This document shows positions 32,734 through 42,115 of a stretch of DNA of 64,000 nt, one piece after another. Source of the stretch: Agriotes lineatus (lineage: Eukaryota; Arthropoda; Insecta; Coleoptera; Elateridae); NCBI GenBank assembly GCA_940337035.1, contig CALNHX010005282.1:45925-109924 (forward strand), read 5' to 3'. Below the pieces are notes generated by a model that had not been told where the DNA came from, did not search any database, and saw only the letters and a list, made by a program, of their open reading frames with translations. Made by a program: the position numbers and the translations under genes. Within the stretch, counting starts at the first letter, position 1. Each line of letters starts with the position of its first letter.

Positions 32734-33600
32734 ATGGTTCCCAGGTGGGTAGGAAACAACTTCCACAATCCCACACCGCAAAGACGGTCTGCCCTACGGA
32801 ATCTGGGGAGGGCAAAAAGTCGTTTAAGTACAAGAACGACAAGAAGAACGAAAAGACAATTTAAGGTAAACAAAACCAATCTGAATATAGCAACTTACAA
32901 CGCAACATCCATAGCCTCGGACGATAGAATAGAAGAGCTAATGTACGAACTGAGCAAAATTAACTGGGACATTCTGGTCATAAGTGAAACACGAAAGAGA
33001 GGCGAAGATTTCATCGACCTGCAAAGAGGACACATGCTCTACTACAAAGGCAGCGAAGACACTAGTCACGGTGGAGTTCGTATTTTAACAAATAAAAAAT
33101 TAGTACTACAAATTCAAAGCTTAAAGTCTATATCAAATAGAGTTATCTATGCTACCCTAAAGTTGAATTCATTAACAACGCTCAACATTGTACAAGCTTA
33201 TGCCCCAACAAGCAGCTAAGAAGAAGAGTAAGTCGAAGAGTTCTACGAGAACTTATCTTAGTAATGGGAGACTTCAACTGTAGAATTGGCTAAAAAGAGG
33301 AAGACGCAGAGATATTTGTCGGCAAACAAGGCCTAGGAATCAGAAATGACAGAGGAACAAAACTGGCCCATTTCTTACAACAGGAAGAGTTGTTTAACGC
33401 AAACATCTTCTTTAAGAAGAACGACAAAAGAAAGTGGACATGGGTAAGCCCAAATGGGACAACAAAAAATCAGATAGATTATATACTTACCAGAAATATG
33501 AAATTAATACAGGATGTAGATGTTCTAAACTAAACTCATTCAACACTTGCAGTGACCATCGCATAGTCAGAGCCAAAGTCAAAATAAATCTAAAACTAGA
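32734..33600 (+). pseudogene. LINE apurinic-type endonuclease domain
   Basis: This domain nicks target DNA to start insertion. From about 32,871 the frame reads NIATYNATSIASDDRIEELM and INWDILVISETRKRGED, with the Asn and the ET Glu in their usual places. GGVRILTNKKL and LNIVQAYAPTSS follow, then a stop at 33,217. In other frames VMGDFNCRIG (around 33,266), WTWVSPNGTTKNQIDYIL and CSDHRIVRAKVKIN complete the fold, including the SDHR block with the catalytic His. Catalytic residues are mostly present but the reading frame is broken at least three times. Confidence 0.82.
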
Positions 33601-33680
33601 AAGATTTAAAAAAAGTCAAACAAACAACACCCATAAATCGGGAAGAACTTACTTCCAACCAAAAACAATTCGAAAACACC

Positions 33681-35610
33681 TTGAAAATAAAACTGAATGA
33701 ACACAAAACAAACAGCTCTGATTTAAATTTAACTAACAAAAACATAGTAGAAACACTAATAGAAACCTCCAGCAAATACAAACGGAAAAAGAAGAAGGTG
33801 GATAGACTCAGCCAAAAAACAATAACTTTGCTAGAAGAAAGAAGAAAGTTAATTACTACGAATAGAGGACTAACTCCCGAATACAGGGAAGTTAACAAAG
33901 CGGCGAGAAAATCAGCTAAATCAGACATAATACAGTATAATACGAAACTCTCTCAAGAGATCCTGGAACAACATAGGAGCGAAAGTATTTAGAAGGAAAC
34001 AAACAAGAAGAGAGAAACATCACAAAACTGATAAAGAGAGAAGGCACAACAATTAACGACAAGCAACAACTTCTTGGGATAGTAGAAGAATTATATACTG
34101 AACTGTACAGCTCCAAAATAAAAAACATGATGAATGACGACGAGAGAGAACGAAATATCCTAAATGTAGGCACAGAGGATATTCTACCAATAAACAAAGA
34201 TGAAATCAGGAATGCCATCAAACAACTTAAAAACGGGAAGTCCAGTGTAGCAGATGAGGTAATAGCGGAAGTGATGAAACAGGGAGGAGAAACGCTGATA
34301 ACAACAAATGGAAGAGCTGTATAACATATGTCTAAACCGGAAAGATATACCGGATGACTCGAAAAATGTTTTGGTTATCCTGATCCATAAAAAAGGCGAT
34401 CTCAAAGATCTAGAGAATTACAGACCCATCAGCCTCCTGTCGCAAATATACAAAACCTTCTCACTCATTATAATAAATCGCCTAACATCTAAACTCGACT
34501 CTTTCCAGCCGATAGAGCAAGCTGGTTTCCGAGCAGGCTGCAGCACCATTGAGTACCTGCAAACAGTAAGAATCCTAACGGAAAAGTGCACAGAGTATAA
34601 TATTCCCATGTGGGTGGCTTTTATGGACTTCAAGAAGGCTTTTGACACGGTTGAAATTTGGGCCATAGAGCGAGCCCTAAAGAACGTAAGAATAGACAGC
34701 CGATACATTAATATAGTCAACAACATATACTGTTTACCGTCGCTTTAGAGGATGCAATGAGACATATAGACTGGGGCAATAGAGGCTACAACATCAATGG
34801 GGAAAAATTAACACACTTAAGGTTCGCCGATGACATATAGTATTCGGAAAAACAAAAAACGAACTTGAAAGTATGGTTAAGGACATCTACAGAGCAACTC
34901 AGAGCATATGATTAGACAGACATGAACATTCATATAGCAAAGTATATAACAAGTGAACAAGACATAGAAGGAACAATCACTCTCGATGCGAAACAAATAG
35001 AACGAGTAAGAACGTATAAATACTAGGGCAGACAATAACAACGGGGAAAGTCAACCAAGAACTAGAAGTTAATGAAAGAATTAGATTAACGTGGGCGGCA
35101 TACCCGAAGGTAAAAGATGTACTCAAATTAGATATACCGCTCGCCCTTAAAACACAAATCTAAAACCAGTGCATATTACCGATAACTACCTACGGCTCCG
35201 AAACATGGGTATTCACCAAGTCCATCTTCAACCATTTAAAGGTGAATCAAAGAGCAATAGAACGACAAATATTGGGTATTACTCTGAGAGACCGAAAGAC
35301 CAATATTTGGATACGTGAAAAAACAAAGGTAGAAGATCTAACTAGGAGAATAGCCGCATTGAAGTGGAGCTGGGCTGGCCATGTCGCTAGAAACGGAAAT
35401 GATTGGAGTGGCAGACTACTCAGATGGGGAGACCACAAGCAAGATGGTCTAACTATTTGAAAAGGACAGCGGGTTTCAATTGGGTCGAGTAGCACAACAC
35501 GGACAAAATTGAAAAAGCATAAGGGAAGCTTATATTCAACGAGTAGAGAACGGCTGAGAGAAGAAGAAGTAGCAGAGGAAGAAGTTGGGAACGGAGTGGC
35601 AAGCGGACAT
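33681..35610 (+). pseudogene. LINE reverse transcriptase and C-terminal tail
   Basis: Motifs in order: LILIHKKGD-like text (VILIHKKGDLKDLENYRPIS), EQAGFRAGCSTIEYLQTV, AFMDFKKAFDTVEIWAIERA with the first catalytic Asp, and LTHLRFADDI (about 34,800-34,830) with the catalytic pair. The GxRQGDxLSP block expected between them is absent: text jumps from NNIYCLPSL to LEDAMRHIDW at about 34,740, so an internal deletion removed it. The tail LKWSWAGHVARNGNDW (near 35,360) is in place. Stops at 34,838, 34,913 and elsewhere. Not functional. Confidence 0.85.
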
Positions 35611-35859
35611 GTAAAGTGATGCATGAAGCTGGAAGGTATACGTATAGTTAAAAGTGTTTAAGTACTATTACACACAAATATTATAAGATAGAGAGCACTT
35701 ATCCATTTAAGAGATATTCCAGATATATAACTGTATGGGTATCATATTGGTTTGATTGTCAGTTTGACATTTGAATAAAGTTGACAGACAGAATTAATAA
35801 TAATAAATAATAATTAATTTTTAATCTTGCTACCCTCAATTTTCGCTTTACTGTATTTT

Positions 35860-37195
35860 TGACATGTTTTTAAATTGCGTCCGGGCATTGCGAATAGCTG
35901 ATACGCCGCGCCGCCGTAGCATCGGTTTTGCGCTCTTATCTTGTTGAACGGTCGCGACGCGGAAATTATCCTTCTTGTCCCGGCGTCCGACCGAAGAAGG
36001 TCCTTGGAAGTTTTGGCGCTGTTCGAGGTCGCGAGTTTGGAGAAGAAGGTGTTTATTGATGTCTAGACACTTCTTACCCTTTGGTTAGGGGATTTGTGCG
36101 AGACTCAACATTTGGGGAATTTAGTGTGAGTACGACCGTTTTCAGCCCTTTTTCGACTATCCGCTAACGTTTGTTTCAATTATTAAATAAATAAATAAAT
36201 AAATAATTTAGTCCCCACCGCGTTATAGGCCCCAATTAAGCTCCGGATACCCCAGCTTGCGGCCCGATGCGAACGTCGTGCGCTCTGTGATAGCGTTATC
36301 TCGGCGCGCTCAACTGACGAGCTACCGACCTCCCTGGTTATGCCATCAAGTCCACGGAAGTCCGTCCCTGTGAGGTATCAACGCTAAGACGGTCTCGAAC
36401 CAGCTCAAGGTAACCATTGCTGTTCTACATACTGTGATTCCGGTGGCCAGCAAGCGAACCTTGCTGCACGCGAGTATGTGTTTTCATCGATAAAGGACTG
36501 CCGTCAGTAATTTGCTTCTAAATTGAGATTAGAGCGATATACCAGCGCGAGATACTTATTATTGTCTGGACGCATCATTCGTATCACGAATTTTAATCTG
36601 TAAAGTATGAGGCTTTACCTCACCGTAGCTTTCACTTTAGCTACGATATGAGAATTTAATTGTTTTATGTAGGGCGCTATAGAAATTCTTGGGGCGATTG
36701 CCCGCTTATAATCCACAAATTTAAATTAACGTCACTCCTCGGGGTCTTCCAGGAATTTCCCCTATTTTATGATATGGTGTTTTAATTGGCCACCCCATTC
36801 TGTAAACAAGGATCCTTGGGGCATTTATATGCATTTAGATCAGCCCTAAACTTTTACATATATGTATTTTATGTGTGTGCCCGGCTTTACGAGTGAATAA
36901 AACGAAATTATCTTCCCTGCACCTAATTGTTTAACTTCAGTTTTGCGCAGTTTGATTAAGTTTACAGTGTTCCAATTTAGCTGGAGCGGAACCTATCAAT
37001 CGTTGAATTAGTGGGTAGGAACTGTTTTCTTATCCTTAAATTGGTGGCGCCATACCCCATCTAACGAACCCACGGCCGTCTTCGGCTGAAAGCTGACCGG
37101 CGACCCCTAATTAGTGATTGATAGTGACTGATCTAGGCATTGGCTGAGTGAGGCAATTGGGGGCTTTGAGTGCTGCATTGAGCATTAACGTAAGT
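35860..37195. other. GC-rich segment of unknown nature
   Basis: Composition changes sharply: CG dinucleotides are common (GATACGCCGCGCCGCCG near 35,905). No ORF above about 60 codons. It holds an AAAT tetranucleotide run (36,182-36,207), an AATAAA at about 36,897, a TGGTGGCGCC word at about 37,044 (like a tRNA primer site) and a GTAAGTAT donor-like site at about 37,190. This mix would fit an LTR plus leader, or a promoter with a first exon. No matching second LTR was seen. Confidence 0.3.
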
Positions 37196-37821
37196 ATCAT
37201 TCCTCCACCCTTTTGTGCTTATCAGGGATAACAATCTCTAGATCAATTAAAAAAAAATCTGTGTGATACACGCACACAACATCCTTTTACAGTGATCTTA
37301 TAATTAGCCAAAAATTACAAAATCTACAAAAGCGGTGCAAAATAGAGCGTTAGTTGAAGAGACAAATTTTCTCTACAATTTTATGCTGAATTCAAAAATT
37401 TTATAATATACCGGGTGTTCTATTTAAAATAGGAGTTAATAAAAAAATGGAAAAAAACAAAAGAAACCCATTTTGGAAGTATTCAACTGGAAAATTACCT
37501 ATCTCACATCATTAAAAATGTAATAAAAATGTGACATTTGAAAAAAATCGTTAGAGCCGTTTTTGAAAAAAATTTTAAAAACTCTAAAACGTGAAGATCT
37601 GTTGAAAACTCAATTTCTAATTTTTCGGGTGAATCCAATACTTCCTTTATTGTAAAAGGAAGTAAAAACAAGGAGAACTAACCTGAGAAAGAGGTAAATG
37701 CTGTACTGGAGCCAGGTGAAATGTTAATCTAATTAATAAAATATAATAGGGCCTATTTCTAATAATATTATGAGTAGTATGAATGTAACAAAATAAAGTA
37801 TAGTTCATACACTACAATATA
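37196..37821. other. Noncoding stretch with one solo transposon end
   Basis: ATA|CCGGGTGTTC begins at 37,411 after TA, like the ends of the TA-flanked elements here, but no opposite end is found. A hairpin ACTTCCTTT / AAAGGAAGT lies at about 37,643-37,670. Confidence 0.4.
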
Positions 37822-38700
37822 CCGGGTGCTGACTTGCGCGACGCACCATAGGAATTTGCATAGTAAATTCTTTATGTTCAATTATTTGCTCCCCTAATTA
37901 TTTTAGAGCTAAAGTGTAAATACATTTTTTGTAGAGTAAAAAATACTGCATCCATTTGTACTATTGCTAACAATTTTTCATTTTCCAGAACCGAAGAAAT
38001 GCAAAAATCAAACTAGCATTTTTACAAAAATCAGTGATGCCATGGAATTATTGAAACAAACCAATGCCAACACAAGTACGTGCGGGGCGATCATCCAGTC
38101 ACTGCCGTCAAAATATTGAACGTATTGTCGTTTTTCTCGTTTTGGTGTAAGTTCTGAACCTCATTATTGCACCTAAAATTATTTAATAGCATGTCTGTAG
38201 TTTTAAACTTAAAACGAATTAGTCTATTAATGGTTGTACTGTTTGGAATTTGCCGATACGGATATTTTACAATAAACAAAGAGCTTACTTAACGAACGTC
38301 CACCATACTCGTAAAATTATTTTTGTTATGGAGAAGGTGTATGTACCTTAGAGACATTAAGCAGAACATAATTAATAATTTATTATTATAAAAGTCAAGC
38401 ATCAATGAAAACAAACAAACAGCACATATTGTCGCGCCGCACGCATTTGCGTTGGCATTGGCGTGTTTCAATAATTCCATGGCATCACTGATTTTTGTGA
38501 AAATGCTAGTTTGTTTTTTGCATTCCTACGGTTCCGGAAAATGAAAAATTCTTAGCAACAGTATGAATGGATGCAGTATTTTTTTCTCTACAAAAAATGT
38601 ATGTACACTTTAACTCTAAAATAATTAGGGGAGCAAATAATTGAACATAAAGAATTTACTATGCAAATTCCTATGGTGCGTCGCGCAAGTCAGCACCCGG
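37822..38700. mobile_element. Tc1/mariner-type element with 268 bp terminal inverted repeats
   Basis: CCGGGTGCTGACTTGCGCGA at the left end and its reverse complement at the right, with TA on both sides (37,820-37,821 and 38,701-38,702). The inverted repeats extend 268 bases (37,822-38,089 and 38,433-38,700). The outermost 87 bases are identical; about 18 mismatches, by eye, fall in the inner part. The 343-base centre has no transposase ORF, so this is a deletion derivative or MITE. A motif near the inner end of each TIR is shared with the element at 47,268. Confidence 0.92.
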
Positions 38701-38702
38701 TA

Positions 38703-39071
38703 TATGTAATTTCCATAAGGAATTACAAAAAAAGAAACAGATCATTTTCAAATAAGTATTTAACGAAAAAAATTAAAAAGTGCCACTTAATTACTGAAAA
38801 GATCTTGGTTGTGCTATTCCTCCAGTGTTTTTGTTGTTACACGGGGAATCTCTGTACACAAAAAATAATCGGTATTGCTTAACTATGTCGCAACACGGTG
38901 GCCCAGCAATTGTGTGGTATGTAACATTTTTTCAGCTAGTTTCTGAGCGGAATGGGGTGGGTTGTCTGGAAGCGCCACTGGTTCGAGACGGTTCAAACGA
39001 GAAAACCTACAGGCTGATTCATAAAACAATAAATAAAAGAAAACGCCAGAAATTGATGTAACCTAATCGTT
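38703..39071. other. No gene seen
   Basis: Two overlapping ORFs of 73 and 78 codons, with no recognised motif, start near or inside the adjacent TIR; taken as chance. Confidence 0.35.
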
Positions 39072-39390
39072 TATGATATGTTTTTCGGACTTTTTCCACT
39101 GTCTAGGGTGTAAATCACACAACGTTTCGGGAGTTTTTGATCTACTCCCGTCTTCAGGTGTTCCTGGTTAGTCCTGAGAAGGACTGATATTATACGTTAG
39201 AGTGGCACAGCGATCAGCGGTCCCGGCTTCAAACCTCGGGGGAGGCACAAATTTACGTAGAAAAACGTATAATATCACTCCTTCTCAGGACTAACCAGAA
39301 ACACCTGAAGACGGTAGTAGATCAAAAACTCCCGAAACGTTGTGTGATTTACACCCTAGACAGTGGAAAAAGTCCGAAAAACATATCATA
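39072..39390. repeat. Inverted-repeat element with 130 bp arms and hammerhead-like motifs
   Basis: The arms (about 39,072-39,203 and 39,260-39,390) are near-perfect inverted copies: TATGATATGTTTTTCGGACT, GTCTAGGGTGTAAATCAC and CAACGTTTCGGGAG on the left all return reversed on the right. Read outward from the centre, each arm has CTGAAGA, a GGGAGT/ACTCCC stem, then GAAAC, the order of a hammerhead ribozyme core, although the core should be CTGATGA. The central 55 bases contain GGCTTCAAACCTCGG, a B-box-like word. Confidence 0.75.
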
Positions 39391-39664
39391 ATAGACCACT
39401 GCCGTTTATGTACACTATTTACATCTCTGCATAATGCTCAATGGTGGAAAAGCAAATTTGCGAAATGTCACACTCGTTTGAATTAAAACACAGATTATGA
39501 AATGGATCAGCTCGCAATTATGTAGATCTTAATCTAATCGTAGGAATTACTTCTTAATTATAAGCCTTTATCTTGTTAAAGATTGTACTTAGTGGAAGTT
39601 TCGGCGTTTTATTTCTAAGCTTAACTTAGTTTCAATATTGTGAAAAGTATCGTGGCCGATATTT

Positions 39665-40272
39665 GTATCGAGAGATAAAAAAAAACTGTTCCTCAGCAGG
39701 CTGTGGAATGAAAAGCCACGTCTTTACTTGTGTCGGATAATAATTAGTTGTCAATTTCTCTACGAATCTGGCAGATTGTTAAAAGATTTCTGCTCCTAAA
39801 AATGACGTTTCATTTTCATTTAACTAGTGAATCACCCGAGTTACGCTTCGGTTCGCAAATTTAGAAGAGATTCATTAATATAAATTAAAAAAAAGATGCA
39901 CCGGCCGGGAATCGAACCCGGGCCGCCCGGCGCCCGTGTGACAGGCGAACATTCTACCATTGAGCTACAGAACTTTGTTGAACTTTACGCTGCTGTAGTG
40001 GTATATAATCAATCAGCTGAGTTTTGCTAATTTGCCAATTTAATTAAAACCTTTTTTGAAAATAAAAACCGGCCTATGATCTAAGTCTAACAATTAGCAA
40101 CATTTTAAGCCATCATACAACTTAATCGGTCCAGTATCGTCGGAGGAGCTAGCGAACCAAGATACAAAGAGATCAACGATTTTATGTAGTGGATTCCAGC
40201 TGACACAAGTAAAGACGTGACTTTTCATTCCACAGCCTGATGAGGAACAGTTTTTTTTTATCTCTCGATACA
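39665..40272. repeat. 70 bp inverted repeats flanking a tRNA-like sequence
   Basis: 39,665-39,734 (GTATCGAGAGATAAAAAAAA, CTGTTCCTCAGCAGGCTGTG, ATGAAAAGCCACGTC) is matched in reverse at 40,202-40,272 with about four mismatches. The arms are 467 bases apart and enclose the tRNA-like sequence at 39,897. Could be the ends of one element or two copies of a repeat in opposite directions. Confidence 0.75.
39897..39974 (-). tRNA. tRNA-Gly-like pseudogene or SINE head
   Basis: On the minus strand TAGCTCAATGGTAGAATG (A-box and D arm), CGCCTGTCACACGGGCG (anticodon arm, with GTC where tRNA-Gly has GCC) and CCCGGGTTCGATTCCCGG (perfect T arm and B box) appear in order, followed by CCGGTGCA and a run of eight T. 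Most of it matches eukaryotic tRNA-Gly, but the 5' acceptor strand (AGTTCTG) does not pair with CCGGTGC, and an extra GC-rich stretch sits before the T arm. So a pol III-type promoter and terminator are present but a functional tRNA is unlikely. Confidence 0.55.
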
Positions 40273-40529
40273 TAGTTCTATTTGTGACATGAAATCTTAA
40301 TAAATGGAGTGAAGAGCACAACCTGTACGATTTTTCCTCGGAATTCTGCCATGAGCACACGTAACCCAATTGTCATGAGTAACATATAAAAAAGTCTGTA
40401 AAAGGCTTTACCCAGAACTTTCCTCATCGACATTGTGACACTAAATAATTTTAAAAATCAAATTAAGTTAAGAGTAAAAATATCTTCACGTTTCTAATAA
40501 ATTAAATACATTATCAAATAAAAAAAAAT

Positions 40530-40606
40530 ATCCCGCTGGGGTTTGAACCCGCCACATCTACAGAGCGATCGTATCTGCATCGATCAATCCAACCACGCTA
40601 CCGAGC
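40530..40606 (-). repeat. tRNA-like SINE-type sequence
   Basis: Minus strand: GGCTCGGTAGCGTGGTTGG (A-box-like), an anticodon-like arm around GATGCAGATACGATC, then GGCGGGTTCAAACCCCAGC (B box, T arm) and a run of nine T. No clean acceptor stem. Likely another tRNA-derived sequence. Confidence 0.45.
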
Positions 40607-41149
40607 CTCTTCGAGATACGTCCGGCGCGCCCCTCTCTTGAACAGAACGGTGTTATTGTTGAAATGTTTTTACTTTTTTGTGACATTATCCTGTATCGAT
40701 TGAGTCTTATTTTCGGCAAATGTAAAGCCTGACCTATGTGAAGGTTATTACTTCCTTCTGTTTCAAAATTAACCCAAAAATAAACAAAATCTTAGTTTTT
40801 TAAGGTGCTCACCCTGTGTATTGCTATACCTTTACGTATAGTGATATTAATCTGTCTATGAATTATATTTTTATTTTATCAATTTAAAATTCCTCTATTT
40901 ATGATTTGAATATCAATAATTATTATTTATGCTAGCTATTGAAAAATCAGGAGTGGATTCCTTTTATCTAGATTGCTTATTTATGAAATCTGATATTCTG
41001 ATTTTTAATTTTATTTTATAAGTCAAAATAACTTCTGTCAAATGATATGTCAAACAGGTTTAAAAATGAAATGGAAAATACCAAATCGTTTCACAAGTAC
41101 ACAATATCTAAACAGTAAGTCATTCTTTAATAACTAATTCACCTTTATA
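40607..41149. other. No feature seen
   Basis: AT-rich; no ORF or repeat that I can support. Confidence 0.4.
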
Positions 41150-42115
41150 GTCTTAATTTCCTATTTTTAGTAATTACCTTACTACTCAATGTCACCCACC
41201 TTTCACTCGAATTCAACAATGTTCTGGATGTCGACCAACCTGCTCCTCTTTGCCTACGATTCCAACCTCTTAAGTACCTTTTTGCAACAAAAGGTTCCAC
41301 TGACAGACAAGATGTCCAAACTGTCGAGAATTATTGATGCAAACTTCCCCCACAGCATGTAACCAAACAGACCAAATCTGCAGCCATCTAATTCCACCAC
41401 CGCATCTGTCAACTTCCTGAAACGTGCCTCCTCAACCGATGGTCCTCGTTTTGAGCTCTCTCTTAACAGTAAACAGCTTGACGTAATCTAATTCGATTAA
41501 TATATGATGTCAAATATAATTCTCCAATAAACTTGACTTACTCCATTTATTCACATTTGTAGATTAATTCTGCTTTTCCATTAGTTTTTTACTACATACT
41601 TATAAGTTTCCTTAGTGTTATATCTTTACCTGTTTTTCGATTAAATTTCATTTTTATCTCACCACGCCAATTTGGTATTTAAACCTTTATCTTATACAAA
41701 CATTACTTAATAAAAATAGAGTTTATTTTAATATTTTTAATTACACCAAAATTAGTTCAGCTACGTTTTTTTTAATTTGTTATTTCTAATCATTAAAAAC
41801 AAAGTGCTTAACGATATCATTTTTCTACTTTTTACACTCTATCTCCTAATATTTGATTTCTACCTACTATTTATAATAATTTATTTCGATTAAGTAGTTG
41901 TCATTTCCTTCAAACCTTAATTCTTTTAAATATTATATAATTTTTAAATCCATCTGTTTCTCAATTAGCCATATTCCACTTAATTATAAATTCTATTTTC
42001 TTTTCTAATTGCATAATAATTATTCAAATTCCCAATTCATATTTAAATAGATCTTGATTATAATCAACTATTGTACTCCCTTAATCCTTTCTAAAATTGA
42101 TTTTTCTACCCCTAT
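41150..42115 (-). other. Strand-asymmetric noncoding segment 4 (purine-rich on minus)
   Basis: On the plus strand it is T- and C-rich with few G, so on the minus strand it repeats the plan of segments 1-3: an A-rich, C-poor part (42,115 down to about 41,520), then a G/T-rich part (GAGGAGCAGGTTGGTCGAC). No long ORF. Confidence 0.4.

Larger units (their letters stand above)
32556..35640 (+). mobile_element. Endonuclease/RT non-LTR retrotransposon, about 3 kb, degraded
   Basis: A single-ORF-type LINE in plus orientation: endonuclease, reverse transcriptase and the C-terminal GHVAR tail in order, spread over all three frames. It may be nearly full length for the coding part (about 900 codons expected, perhaps 850 recoverable). 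The 5' border is uncertain (about 32,520-32,560) and no target duplication was found. Not obviously related by sequence to the LINE tail at 2-493, although both have the same kind of C-terminal region. Confidence 0.8.

Noticed and set aside
32567..32842. 91-codon minus-strand ORF
   Set aside because: Antisense of the LINE 5' coding region; no motif.
33596..33928. 110-codon Ser/Phe-rich minus-strand ORF
   Set aside because: Complement of a Lys/Glu-rich LINE segment on plus; the composition is a mirror effect.
36182..36207. AAAT run as part of a CRISPR or regulatory array
   Set aside because: It is a simple microsatellite; no spacer-repeat structure exists in the window, and CRISPR is not expected in an insect genome.
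39897..39974. Functional tRNA-Asp (GTC)
   Set aside because: Anticodon is GTC, but the body matches tRNA-Gly, the acceptor stem does not pair and extra bases lie before the T arm.
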